A DNA stretch of 64,000 bases, taken from NCBI GenBank assembly GCA_020436025.1, contig JAGQYP010000001.1:1-64000 (forward strand). Reading direction: 5' to 3'. Below, one piece after another: positions 1-8,204 of this stretch; position 1 is the stretch's first letter; every line of letters starts with the position of its first letter. Source of the stretch: Crocinitomicaceae bacterium. Lineage in GTDB: Bacteria > Bacteroidota > Bacteroidia > Flavobacteriales_D > Crocinitomicaceae. The translations under genes were made by a program, and so were the position numbers. The notes beneath the pieces are model-generated. The model made no database searches and had not been told where the DNA came from. It worked only from the letters and a program-made list of their open reading frames with translations.

Positions 1-15
1 ATAGTCGTACCACTT

Positions 16-143
16 CAGTTCTTTGTTAGACCAGGGGAGGAAATGAAGTGGTACGACTATTGGAAAGCCTTGTGCCACTTGAGTCTTAGATCTTTCCAAT
101 AGTCGTACCACTTCATTTCCTCCCCTGGTCTAACAAAGAACTG
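16..143. repeat. 52-nt perfect inverted repeat (fold-back) at window edge
   Basis: Bases 16-67 are the exact reverse complement of bases 92-143, with a 24-nt spacer. Bases 1-17 also repeat 99-115 directly and pair with 44-60, so the edge folds back on itself more than once. The right arm is genuine glycyl-tRNA synthetase coding sequence. The left arm supplies a premature stop to that gene. A nested fold-back like this at a contig tip is typical of an assembly or amplification chimera, although a real rearrangement cannot be excluded from sequence alone. Confidence 0.9.
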
Positions 144-953
144 CATTTCCATTTGTTCAAACTCACGCATTCTAAAAATGAACTGACGCGCAATGATCTC
201 ATTTCGGAATGCCTTTCCAATTTGCGCAATTCCGAAAGGTATTTTCATTCTTCCTGATTTCTGAACATTCAGGTAATTCACAAAAATTCCTTGAGCCGTT
301 TCGGGTCTTAAATAGATTTTTGAAGCATCTCCAGCTACTGCACCTAATTCAGTAGAAAACATCAAATTGAACTGCTTAACATCCGTCCAGTTTTTTGAAC
401 CTGTTTCCGGATCAGCAATTTCCAAATCTTCAATCAGTTGTTTTAAATCATCTAATTTTTCATTTTCCAAAGCATCTCTCATTCGGTCTTCAATGCTTTT
501 GATCTTCTCCACATTTCTAAGAACATTTGGATTTGTCGCTTTGAATTGTTCTTCATCAAAAGCGTCTCCAAATCGTTTTTGGCCTTTTTCTACTTCCTTC
601 TGAATTTTGGCTCTAATCTTCTCAATGTGCTCTTCGATTAAAACATCTGCACGATATCGCTTTTTGGAATCTTTATTGTCAATCAAAGGATCATTAAATG
701 CATCTACGTGACCTGAAGCTTTCCATGTCATTGGATGCATAAAAATAGAAGCATCGATTCCAACAATATTTTCATGCATGCGAACCATTGCGGTCCACCA
801 ATACTCCTTAATATTGTTTTTCAGTTCGGCACCAAGCTGACCATAATCATAGGCTGCACTAAGTCCATCGTAAATTTCACTGGAAGGAAATACAAACCCA
901 TATTCTTTCGCATGCGCAATAATATTCTTTAAATTGTCTTCTTTTTGTGCCAT
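57..953 (-). CDS. glyS: glycyl-tRNA synthetase, N-terminal part (truncated at window edge)
   Basis: Class II glycyl-tRNA synthetase of the dimeric bacterial/eukaryotic-like type, which charges tRNA-Gly in the cytoplasm. The N-terminal AYDYGQLG motif (residues 34-41), the substrate loop YLRPETAQG (214-222) and motif 2 with FRNEI (249-253) are all visible. The family is about 500 residues long, but this frame stops at 298. Residues up to about 296 follow the family (WKDLRLKWHKA); the last residues FQ and the stop come from the fold-back repeat at 16-67. The catalytic C-terminal half and the anticodon-binding domain are therefore missing here, probably because the contig ends. It is transcribed divergently from the thioredoxin gene, with a TATTTTTG element 17 nt upstream of the ATG. 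Confidence 0.93.
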   Translation of the reverse strand: MAQKEDNLKNIIAHAKEYGFVFPSSEIYDGLSAAYDYGQLGAELKNNIKEYWWTAMVRMHENIVGIDASIFMHPMTWKASGHVDAFNDPLIDNKDSKKRYRADVLIEEHIEKIRAKIQKEVEKGQKRFGDAFDEEQFKATNPNVLRNVEKIKSIEDRMRDALENEKLDDLKQLIEDLEIADPETGSKNWTDVKQFNLMFSTELGAVAGDASKIYLRPETAQGIFVNYLNVQKSGRMKIPFGIAQIGKAFRNEIIARQFIFRMREFEQMEMQFFVRPGEEMKWYDYWKDLRLKWHKAFQ

Positions 954-969
954 TTCACTGAATTTTGGG

Positions 970-977
970 CAAAAATA
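970..977 (-). promoter_or_regulatory. putative -7 promoter element of glyS
   Basis: TATTTTTG on the minus strand matches the Bacteroidota -7 consensus TAnnTTTG and would give a leader of about a dozen bases before the ATG at 953. No clear -33 TTTG lies at the usual distance. Confidence 0.4.
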
Positions 978-1114
978 ATGAGTTTGATCAGATTGTTATC
1001 ATTTTCAAGAATAGATTTTCATGGATCGAGCACTATTCTGTAACAAATTGCGGAATAGTAATTACATTTATACTACCGACCTCCAAATAATTAAGAACAA
1101 CTAAAACAACAATT

Positions 1115-1984
1115 ATGAAAAAGTCCATGATTCTTCTGCTAGCATTATTTTTTTCAATTGGTCTTCAAGCAAAGGGAATTCAATTTGAAGAACTCAGCCT
1201 TGACGAAGCCAAATCAAAGGCTAAAAAAGAAAATAAGATCATTTTTATTGATTATTACGCGGATTGGTGCGGACCATGCAAATGGTTGGCGAAAAACGTA
1301 TTTACAGAAGATGAAGTTGGGACACTTTTCAACGATAATTTTATCAATTTAAAAATCAATGCTGATCACGATGATTTTATTGGTAGAGAGTACAATTCGA
1401 GCGCCTTACCCACACTTCTTTTTATTGATCATGAAGGTAATTTAAAGAAGAAAGTTGTTGGAGCTGTAGACAAAGAAACCCTTATTGCACAAGCCAATTA
1501 TGTAATAAACCCAGATTCAGATCCCATTGCAATCAAGCAGAAGGAATTTGATGGAGGGAAGAGAGATAAGGACTTCTTGTTTGAATTTGCAGTACTTCTT
1601 TCTGAAGCAGAAATCGATTTTGATTTTGTTGTGAAAGCCTATCAAGAAGCCAATCCAAATTTAGATCTCTCGGATATCACTGACTTTACTTTTTTCTTTC
1701 TTGAAGATGTTAGAAATAACAAGTCCCAATTGCTTGATAAATTCATTTCTGGGTTTTCAGGATATTATGAAGATGAAGAGCGAAAATCAATGGCCGTTCA
1801 AAAATTGATTAATATCTATGTCTTTAAAATTGAACAAGATGCTGAGGAAAAAAATGCTACAAAGCGCGACCAACATATAGAAGAATTGTCCAAATTTGTA
1901 AGCAAGAACAAAATAAAGGAAATCGATAAAGAAAAAATATCGGAAGCTTTTATCGCCTATTACAAAGAGAAACTGAATGAATGA
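1115..1984 (+). CDS. secreted thioredoxin-family protein
   Basis: A 289-aa exported thioredoxin-fold protein. A signal peptide occupies about residues 1-19. A thioredoxin domain follows with the redox motif WCGPCK (residues 51-56, Cys52 and Cys55) and the cis-proline loop SALPT (96-100). The half after residue 130 is charged, mostly helical in appearance, and not recognised. The classic CGPC motif predicts thiol-disulfide exchange in the periplasm. The stop overlaps the ATG of the downstream amidohydrolase by four bases (ATGA), so the two are probably translationally coupled. The function of the C-terminal half and the physiological partner are unknown. Confidence 0.85.
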   Translation: MKKSMILLLALFFSIGLQAKGIQFEELSLDEAKSKAKKENKIIFIDYYADWCGPCKWLAKNVFTEDEVGTLFNDNFINLKINADHDDFIGREYNSSALPTLLFIDHEGNLKKKVVGAVDKETLIAQANYVINPDSDPIAIKQKEFDGGKRDKDFLFEFAVLLSEAEIDFDFVVKAYQEANPNLDLSDITDFTFFFLEDVRNNKSQLLDKFISGFSGYYEDEERKSMAVQKLINIYVFKIEQDAEEKNATKRDQHIEELSKFVSKNKIKEIDKEKISEAFIAYYKEKLNE

Positions 1985-3402
1985 GTAGAGACAGAAGGGA
2001 CTTTCTGAAAATAAGTCTGGCAGCAGGAGCATATTCTGTTTTAAGCAGTCACACGACTAGTTTGTTTTTAGATGACGACACTGTTCCAATCCTAGAATAT
2101 AGCATTGAAAATGGTAGGGTTTTTCATGACAACAAACTTCAAGAACTCTATGTTGGAATTGACAAAAACGGTGCGCTTCATTTAAGCTCTGAAAAGATTC
2201 TTGCAAAAAATTATATCGATGCATCTGGGAAAGTGGTGTCTCCTGGATTCATAGACATTTTGGCTGATAATTCTTCCAATCCTGAAACGACTTACAAAAT
2301 TTTTGAATCGTACAAAGTTACCGACGGAGTCACCACAGCGCTTCAACTTCATGGAGGACACCATAAAGCTTCCTATTATTATAGTTTTATGGAAAGAAGA
2401 CCACACTATATCAATTATGGTGTGTCAACCAAAGTAATGAATGTTAGAAGGTCTTACGGCTCTATAACATCCAGAATTGCTGCTGTAGAAAGAAACCTGA
2501 AGGAAGGTGCAATTGCCGTTTCTCATTCCATAGAATATCAACCCACTCCATTTTCGGAACTTTTGGAATATGGAAAAGTGGCAAAAAAGTACAACCGTCC
2601 ATTTTTTCTACATCTTCGCTATTCCTCAGAAGCGCAAGAACTCGAAGGGGTAATGGAAGCCATTGAGATAGCCCGTCAAACCGGATGTAAATTGCATATC
2701 GACCACCTTAATTCAACAGGTGGAACCTTCGACATGGAAGGGGCTTTGAAATTGATTCGTGACGCCCGTACTGAAGGACTTGACATAACAACTTGTGTGT
2801 ATCCCTACTCTTATTGGGCAACCTATGTCCATTCCACAAGATTCAATAAGGGTTGGAAGGAAAGGTACGGCTTAACTTATTCTGATCTTACAGTTGTGGG
2901 TACTGGAGAGAAATTAAATGCATCCAGTTTTTACAAATACAGACAAAGAGCTGGGGTTTTGGTCGCAGTACCGGAAGGAACTGTGCCCATGGACAAAACA
3001 GTTAATCTAGCATTAAAAGAAGAATTCTGTTTGATTGGTTCGGATGGCGGAATTGAAAGAAGTCAGAGGGCAAACAATCATCCGAGAGGTGCTGGATGTT
3101 TTGCTACTTCTATCAAGCATTTATTGTCTTTGGGTTTTTCCCTGGAAGATGCGATTCGAAAAGTATGTTATTTGCCAACACAGCTAGTTTATCCAGTTTT
3201 AAGTAAAAAAGGAATGATCGAGAATGGCTATGATGCAGATCTCGTTATTTTTGATCCCGAAACCATCAATGGAGAAGCTTGTCCCGCTAACCCAAACCTT
3301 TATTCCAATGGAATTGATTATGTTTTTGTAAACGGTAAAATTGCAGTTCAGAATAAGGAACTAAAAGCAACAAATGGTCATGCAATCAAGTTGTCTGTTT
3401 AA
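1981..3402 (+). CDS. Tat-exported amidohydrolase (D-aminoacylase-like)
   Basis: A 473-aa amidohydrolase-superfamily protein related to N-acyl-D-amino-acid deacylases. The N-terminus DRRDFLK (residues 4-10) followed by a hydrophobic stretch is a twin-arginine signal. The strand VVSPGFID (85-92) marks the barrel entry. Histidines in FLHLRY (211) and HIDHLN (239, 242), the SDGG aspartate (355) and the HPRGAG histidine (367) match the family. The usual HxH pair directly after PGFID is replaced by ILA, and the cysteine region after GVTT reads LQLHGGHH, so metal binding must be altered or lost. It starts inside the stop codon of the thioredoxin gene. The substrate is unknown; a D-amino acid or peptide derivative in the envelope is plausible. 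Confidence 0.8.
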   Translation: MSRDRRDFLKISLAAGAYSVLSSHTTSLFLDDDTVPILEYSIENGRVFHDNKLQELYVGIDKNGALHLSSEKILAKNYIDASGKVVSPGFIDILADNSSNPETTYKIFESYKVTDGVTTALQLHGGHHKASYYYSFMERRPHYINYGVSTKVMNVRRSYGSITSRIAAVERNLKEGAIAVSHSIEYQPTPFSELLEYGKVAKKYNRPFFLHLRYSSEAQELEGVMEAIEIARQTGCKLHIDHLNSTGGTFDMEGALKLIRDARTEGLDITTCVYPYSYWATYVHSTRFNKGWKERYGLTYSDLTVVGTGEKLNASSFYKYRQRAGVLVAVPEGTVPMDKTVNLALKEEFCLIGSDGGIERSQRANNHPRGAGCFATSIKHLLSLGFSLEDAIRKVCYLPTQLVYPVLSKKGMIENGYDADLVIFDPETINGEACPANPNLYSNGIDYVFVNGKIAVQNKELKATNGHAIKLSV

Positions 3403-3458
3403 AACACCAAAATTAATTTAGCTAACCTCTTTTCGCACCCGAAAAAATTGGCATAAAA

Positions 3459-3486
3459 AAAGAGCCCCAATTACTTGAGGCTCTTT
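3459..3486. terminator. bidirectional intrinsic terminator
   Basis: An 8-bp perfect stem AAAGAGCC/GGCTCTTT with a 12-nt loop, flanked by A-rich sequence on the left and T-rich sequence on the right. It lies between the convergent amidohydrolase (+) and ExbD (-) genes and can serve both. Confidence 0.75.
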
Positions 3487-3509
3487 CATATAAAAGTTAA
3501 CTAATTCTT

Positions 3510-3974
3510 TTAATTGTTGATCTTTTGCTTTGCAGCGTAACAGATCTTCAATGCGTTGATATCTCTAAGAGATTCTTTCACGCTTGATACCAATCCCATT
3601 CTTACTCCTTCATCAATCTTCATGGAAGTGACAATGTATTGGATATCTCTTTCTTTACTTTGTACTTTTTCAAGTTTCCACTTAGCGACACGTAAAACAC
3701 TAATTGTTAACTCACCATCCAGCTGGATCACGTCTCTATCTCCTCCTTCTAAAGGTTTACCAATGTATAAGAAATCCACCTCATTCAATTGCTTCAAAGA
3801 AGTAATATCCGTAACTGAGCTCCCTTCAGGGATTTCGATTTCTACCAACATGTCTACCTCCTTCATCGTTGTAGCAACCATGAAAAAGAACAGAAGCATA
3901 AATACGATGTCCGGCAATGCAGAAGTATTTACTCCCGGTACATCTTTCTTTCCTCCTTTTCTAAATTTAGACAT
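3510..3974 (-). CDS. exbD: ExbD/TolR-family biopolymer transport protein (short)
   Basis: A 154-aa ExbD/TolR-type protein: a short cytoplasmic N-terminus, one transmembrane helix (about residues 23-40) and a periplasmic domain. The proton-path aspartate is Asp22 in LPDIVFMLLFF. With ExbB it would use the proton-motive force to drive TonB-dependent uptake or another envelope process. It is the last gene of the four-gene operon 6079-3510 and begins 5 nt after the preceding ExbD. Bacteroidota operons of this type usually carry two ExbD genes; this is the shorter and more divergent one. Confidence 0.88.
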   Translation of the reverse strand: MSKFRKGGKKDVPGVNTSALPDIVFMLLFFFMVATTMKEVDMLVEIEIPEGSSVTDITSLKQLNEVDFLYIGKPLEGGDRDVIQLDGELTISVLRVAKWKLEKVQSKERDIQYIVTSMKIDEGVRMGLVSSVKESLRDINALKICYAAKQKINN

Positions 3975-3979
3975 AACAA

Positions 3980-4726
3980 TTAATTTTTAATTTTCGCTTC
4001 CGCAATTCTTTGAGGTACAATTTGCTTGACAGTTTTGATCAACAAAAGATCATCTTCTGTTTTCGCTCTGTCATCCTTTGCGTCTATTTCCGTAAAAATT
4101 TTCCCGTCAAATAGCTCTTTGGAAGTTTCATTTCTCATGTCGTCAATAGCTCTTTGCAATTGATCTTGAACCTGGAAATACAAACCGTAACTTGTTTGAA
4201 TTTGGTTCGACAAAGAAATGGTGGCAAACTTAGAAATTTCGTAATATCCCCCCTTAGCGCGAATATCCGGAACATTCATGATGATCTCTTCACGATCTTT
4301 CCAGCTTTCCAATTCCTTTTCTACAAACTTATTATCTGGAGATTCTTTAAGCTGATTTTCATATTCTGAAATTCGCTGCTTAACCGTATTCAAGTCGAAG
4401 AAATTCCACATTGGAAAGTTCCCGTCTCTTTCTACTCCACCTTTATTCATTTCATAAAACTCTCTGGCAAGATCATAGACATCTTCCACATCCACATATT
4501 CGTTACGAACCAATAATAAATCATCATTATTGGCCATTACGTTAAGGATGTTTCTTTGTTTTACGATAACATCTTGTACGTTATTCTCAAGTTTTTGCGG
4601 CATATTTCTAATAATTCCTTTATCCTTATCCATGGTTGTAGTTACCAGGAAGAAGATCAACAACAGGAAAGCGATATCCGCCATGGACCCTGCGTTTATT
4701 TCTGGAATTTCTCTTTTCTTAGCCAT
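3980..4726 (-). CDS. exbD: ExbD/TolR-family biopolymer transport protein (long)
   Basis: A 248-aa ExbD family member. The N-terminus NAGSMADIAFLLLIFFLV places the conserved aspartate at residue 17 at the start of the single transmembrane helix. The periplasmic part is much longer than in classical ExbD (about 140 aa), with a charged helical insert around residues 80-160 and a conserved end (KQIVPQRIAEAKI). It sits between the small membrane protein gene and the short ExbD. The orphan ExbD at 51699 shares the GSMADIAFLLLIFFLV block, the following KDKG-IRNMP motif and the C-terminal IVP-RI-E-KI pattern, so the two belong to one subfamily. Confidence 0.88.
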   Translation of the reverse strand: MAKKREIPEINAGSMADIAFLLLIFFLVTTTMDKDKGIIRNMPQKLENNVQDVIVKQRNILNVMANNDDLLLVRNEYVDVEDVYDLAREFYEMNKGGVERDGNFPMWNFFDLNTVKQRISEYENQLKESPDNKFVEKELESWKDREEIIMNVPDIRAKGGYYEISKFATISLSNQIQTSYGLYFQVQDQLQRAIDDMRNETSKELFDGKIFTEIDAKDDRAKTEDDLLLIKTVKQIVPQRIAEAKIKN

Positions 4727-4733
4727 CTTAAAC

Positions 4734-5213
4734 TTATTTCTTGATTACATATTTCATAATTGGTCCCATGAATAGAGCCAAAAGCGCTGCAACTGAGAAA
4801 AGCAAGATAAATAATGCAATTCCAGAGCTCGCCATTACGGCATCCCCATCAGTCGCCCCTTTCTCAGCCAAAGCTTTTGAAACGGTCGAACCAGTATTCA
4901 TAGAATAAAAAATTGCTACAAGAACCCCCATGATTCCTGCAGTAATCAATGATTTCTTTTGTTTTCCAAAGTTTGTCACAATAGAAAGCAATAAAAAGAC
5001 CACGATCAATGCCAACACCAATCCCACAACAATCAATGTGAAATTTAAAATAGATGACACTGCAGATGCTTGAGACTCCAACTGCTCTTGAGTTGGGTTA
5101 TCAGCTGCATCAGGTGCAATATTAACAAACAACATAATGGATAATATCACCCCTACGGCTGCAATTAGCCATACGGCAGCTGTTTTAATTGTATTTAAAA
5201 CTTTGCTATCCAT
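4734..5213 (-). CDS. small multi-pass membrane protein of the ExbB-ExbD operon
   Basis: A 159-aa protein with about four hydrophobic helices (residues 11-30, 53-80, 86-104 and 130-150) and a lysine-rich C-terminal end. I do not recognise a named domain. It lies 5 nt after exbB and 7 nt before the long exbD, so it is almost certainly co-translated with them and may be an accessory subunit of the motor. Proteins of this size occur at the same place in other Flavobacteriales ExbBD operons as far as I recall, but no function is assigned. Confidence 0.75.
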   Translation of the reverse strand: MDSKVLNTIKTAAVWLIAAVGVILSIMLFVNIAPDAADNPTQEQLESQASAVSSILNFTLIVVGLVLALIVVFLLLSIVTNFGKQKKSLITAGIMGVLVAIFYSMNTGSTVSKALAEKGATDGDAVMASSGIALFILLFSVAALLALFMGPIMKYVIKK

Positions 5214-5218
5214 TTATC

Positions 5219-6079
5219 TTATTTTTTAACTGCGTTATGCTTGATTAATAAGTCAACCAATGTGATTGAAGAGTCTTCCATTTCGTTAACAAGACCTTCG
5301 ATTTTTGCAACGATAACGTTGTAAAAGATTTGAAGAATGATCGCAACGATCAAACCAAATACTGTAGTCAAAAGTGCTACTTTAATACCGTCCGCAACCA
5401 AAGATGGAGATACTGTACCAGCTTCTGCAATCTTATCGAATGCCTGGATCATACCGATTACTGTTCCCATAAACCCAAGCATTGGAGCAAGAGCAATAAA
5501 CAAAGTAACCCAAGAAACTCCTTTATCTAAAAGTCCCATTTGAACTCCTCCATAAGAAACAACTGATTTTTCAACCATTTCCAATCCTTCTTCAGCTCTA
5601 TCTAAACCTTGGTAGTAAATAGATGCAATCGGACCTCTTGTGTTCTTAGCGATTTCTTTAGCAGCTTCTACACCACCATTAGCTAATGCTTCATCAATTT
5701 CTTGGATGAATTTCTTTGTGTTGATAGATGAAAGGTTCAAATAAATGATTCTTTCAATAACCAAAGCCAATCCGAAGATCAAACATACCAATACGATTCC
5801 CATGAATCCGGCACCACCTTCGATGAATTTAGTTTTTAAAGTGTTTGTGAAGCTTTTTTCAACTTCTGGAGCAGGCTCTTCTCCTTTTTTTGTGTTTTCA
5901 GCTGGTGCGGGTGCAGGTTGTTCCACTGCTGCAGGCTCTTCTGCGGCTGCAGTATCTTCTGCGTTTCCTTCCGCCATTTCAACACCGTCTCCGGCTCCTC
6001 CTTCATCTTGTGCATAAACATTACTAGTTCCGAAAAATACCATTCCGGCAATAGCTAACGAAGCAATTAACTTTTTCAT
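5219..6079 (-). CDS. exbB: MotA/TolQ/ExbB proton channel family protein
   Basis: A 286-aa ExbB/TolQ-type channel subunit. A cleavable signal (residues 1-23, ending VYAQ) is followed by a low-complexity Ala/Glu/Pro-rich periplasmic stretch (about 25-75), then three transmembrane helices near 92-113, 190-212 and 232-256. The family signature LGFMGTVIGMIQAF spans the second of these. With the two ExbD proteins it would form the inner-membrane proton-driven motor. It is the first gene of the operon; the 158-nt upstream region contains no exact TAnnTTTG box that I could find. The signal plus A/E/P-rich linker is a Bacteroidota variation not present in Escherichia coli ExbB. Confidence 0.9.
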   Translation of the reverse strand: MKKLIASLAIAGMVFFGTSNVYAQDEGGAGDGVEMAEGNAEDTAAAEEPAAVEQPAPAPAENTKKGEEPAPEVEKSFTNTLKTKFIEGGAGFMGIVLVCLIFGLALVIERIIYLNLSSINTKKFIQEIDEALANGGVEAAKEIAKNTRGPIASIYYQGLDRAEEGLEMVEKSVVSYGGVQMGLLDKGVSWVTLFIALAPMLGFMGTVIGMIQAFDKIAEAGTVSPSLVADGIKVALLTTVFGLIVAIILQIFYNVIVAKIEGLVNEMEDSSITLVDLLIKHNAVKK

Positions 6080-6237
6080 AATCTTCTGATTAGTTTAACT
6101 TTTAACTTTTATTTATTTAATTTATTTACACTACAAACTCTAGGATTTTATACTACTACCCTAAAGTAACAAGGCACTAAAGTACAAAAATTTTGTTACT
6201 CACAAGGTTTCTGATAAATGCCAACAAAAAATTAATG

Positions 6238-7272
6238 TTAAATTGACATTTCTCCTACCAGATTCGACCTCAATAGCGCCTTTCTTTTTTCAATTTCCGA
6301 TTCCTTTCCAAGCACATACATCATCTTGCAAACTGCTGCTTCAAATGTAAGATCCATTCCAGAAATCGCCCCTACTTCTTTCAACCATAATCCGGATTCA
6401 TACACCCCTTCGCGTACCATTCCATTTAAACATTGGGTGATGTTTAATAGAATTCCTCCGCGATCTGTAAAATCCTTTAATGCTGCTTCAAGTTTTGGAT
6501 ACTTAAATAGGTTTCCATTTCCAAAACTTTCTATCACAATTCCTTTCAGCTCCGGATTTTCAATTGCAGGCAAAATAAAGTCTGCGTTCATTCCCGGGAA
6601 AGCTCTAATGGTTATAATTTTATTATTCCAATTTTGTTCTAAAGTCAACTCCTTATTTTCGACATTCTTAAATGTAGATGTCAGATGGTATTCGATTTCC
6701 ACACCTGCTTCAGCTAATATTGGGAAATTCGGAGAAACAAAAGCTTCAAAATGACTGGCAGAGTGTTTCGTAGTTCTGTTGCCTCTATACAAATGGTATT
6801 CAAAATAAATACACACTTCCTTGATGACAGATTCCCCACTTGCCTGTTTAGCAGCTGCAATCTCGATAGCCGTTATCAGATTTTCTTTTCCATCCGTTCT
6901 AATAATCCCAATTGGAAGTTGAGATCCTGTTAGAATAACGGGTTTATCTAATCCATTCAGCATGAAACTTAAGGCTGAAGCTGTGAAAGCCATGGTATCG
7001 GAGCCGTGCAACACAACAAAACCATCAAAAGTCTGGTAATTATCATAAATAATCTGCCCAATTCGATTCCAGTCTTCAATCTTCATCTCTGAAGAATCAA
7101 TTGGGTTATCAAATTCGATACATTCTATTCGGATTTCAAAACGTGTAAGTTCAGGCACATGTTTGTACAGGTTTTCAAAGTTGAAAGGCACATAAGAATT
7201 GGATTCCGGATCTTGAATCATTCCAATGGTACCACCTGTATATATTAGTAAAACACTAGCCGTATTCTGCAT
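6238..7272 (-). CDS. ansA: L-asparaginase, type I (cytoplasmic)
   Basis: A 344-aa asparaginase hydrolysing L-asparagine to aspartate and ammonia. Both catalytic threonine motifs are present: IYTGGTIG (residues 10-17) and LHGSDTMAF (88-96). There is no signal peptide, which fits the cytoplasmic type I enzymes rather than the secreted type II form. The next gene in the same direction, tatD, lies 105 nt upstream-side (its start at 8148, end at 7378), so the two may share transcription. Length and motifs are complete. Confidence 0.93.
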   Translation of the reverse strand: MQNTASVLLIYTGGTIGMIQDPESNSYVPFNFENLYKHVPELTRFEIRIECIEFDNPIDSSEMKIEDWNRIGQIIYDNYQTFDGFVVLHGSDTMAFTASALSFMLNGLDKPVILTGSQLPIGIIRTDGKENLITAIEIAAAKQASGESVIKEVCIYFEYHLYRGNRTTKHSASHFEAFVSPNFPILAEAGVEIEYHLTSTFKNVENKELTLEQNWNNKIITIRAFPGMNADFILPAIENPELKGIVIESFGNGNLFKYPKLEAALKDFTDRGGILLNITQCLNGMVREGVYESGLWLKEVGAISGMDLTFEAAVCKMMYVLGKESEIEKRKALLRSNLVGEMSI

Positions 7273-7377
7273 CTAAAAACTACTTTGTCTGAACTAAGAA
7301 CTCAAATCTACGCGTTAAATTTTACAAAACAAGAAATCAACTACTAAACTGAAGTTCTTATTGAGTAAACCATCAAA

Positions 7378-8148
7378 TCATATATTAAACAAGGTTTTCG
7401 CATTGTTTGAAGTGATTTCGGCAATTTGTTCCAATTCCATCAATTTGATATCTGCTAAATATTGAGCAACATTCCTTGTATAAGAAGGTTCGTTTCTTTT
7501 TCCTCTGTAGGGGACAGGAGCAAGATAAGGGGCGTCGGTTTCTAAAATGATTTTATCCATTGGAATGGAATCAATAAAATTTTTCAGACTACTATTCTTA
7601 AATGTCAACACTCCACCCAAACCAAAGTAAAAAGAACCATAAGATTTAACTTTTTGGATCTCCATTTCCTCGCCTAAGAAACAATGGAAAACACCTTTTA
7701 AGTTATCATCCATTTCTTCATCTAAAACAGCGAAAATTTCTTGCATGGAATCTCTCGCATGGATAATGATGGGAAGATCATGTTTTTTTGCAAGTCGAAT
7801 TTGTTCACGAAAAGCTTCTGTTTGCTCTTTTTGCAAGGATTGATCCCAGTACAAATCAATGCCAATTTCCCCCACAGCAATATATTTTCCAGTCTGCAAT
7901 TCACTCTCCACCCAACTTAATTGATCAGAATAATTTTGTTTTACTGAACAAGGATGAATTCCCATTCCCATGGCAAAAAAATCAGGATCTTTTGCGTGTA
8001 AATCCATCATGGATTGGAAAGACTCCTCATCTATATTGGGCAGAATTATTTTAGCTAGGTGATTTTGCTTCGCTCGCTCAATGACCTGATCCAAATCTTC
8101 GCAAAATTGTTCGGAATATAAATGACAATGTGTATCAATAATGTTCAT
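7378..8148 (-). CDS. tatD: TatD-family metal-dependent hydrolase / DNase
   Basis: A 256-aa TatD-type TIM-barrel hydrolase. Metal ligands are all visible: His7 and His9 in DTHCHL, Glu94 in GEIGID, His130 in IIIHARD, His155 in FHCFLG and Asp205 in ETDAPYL. Family members act as 3'-5' exonucleases in DNA repair or RNA quality control. It faces away from the GT9 glycosyltransferase gene, so the short gap 8149-8204 must hold both promoters. The length is normal for the family. Confidence 0.93.
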   Translation of the reverse strand: MNIIDTHCHLYSEQFCEDLDQVIERAKQNHLAKIILPNIDEESFQSMMDLHAKDPDFFAMGMGIHPCSVKQNYSDQLSWVESELQTGKYIAVGEIGIDLYWDQSLQKEQTEAFREQIRLAKKHDLPIIIHARDSMQEIFAVLDEEMDDNLKGVFHCFLGEEMEIQKVKSYGSFYFGLGGVLTFKNSSLKNFIDSIPMDKIILETDAPYLAPVPYRGKRNEPSYTRNVAQYLADIKLMELEQIAEITSNNAKTLFNI

Positions 8149-8190
8149 GAAGCAAATATAATTGGAGCTATCGAGATATGCACAATCTTT

Positions 8191-8198
8191 TATATTTG
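8191..8198 (+). promoter_or_regulatory. putative -7 element of the GT9 gene
   Basis: TATATTTG matches the Bacteroidota TAnnTTTG consensus and ends 6 nt before the GTG at 8205. Transcription would begin at or very near the start codon, implying a leaderless or near-leaderless message. Confidence 0.45.
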
Positions 8199-8204
8199 TA
8201 TTTC

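Noticed and set aside
3556..3990. 144-aa open frame on the plus strand opposite the short exbD
   Set aside because: It is an antisense shadow of a clear ExbD gene with family motifs; no signal, domain or promoter supports it.
6326..6754. 142-aa open frame on the plus strand inside ansA
   Set aside because: The minus-strand asparaginase is complete with both threonine motifs; the opposite frame is a codon-bias shadow.
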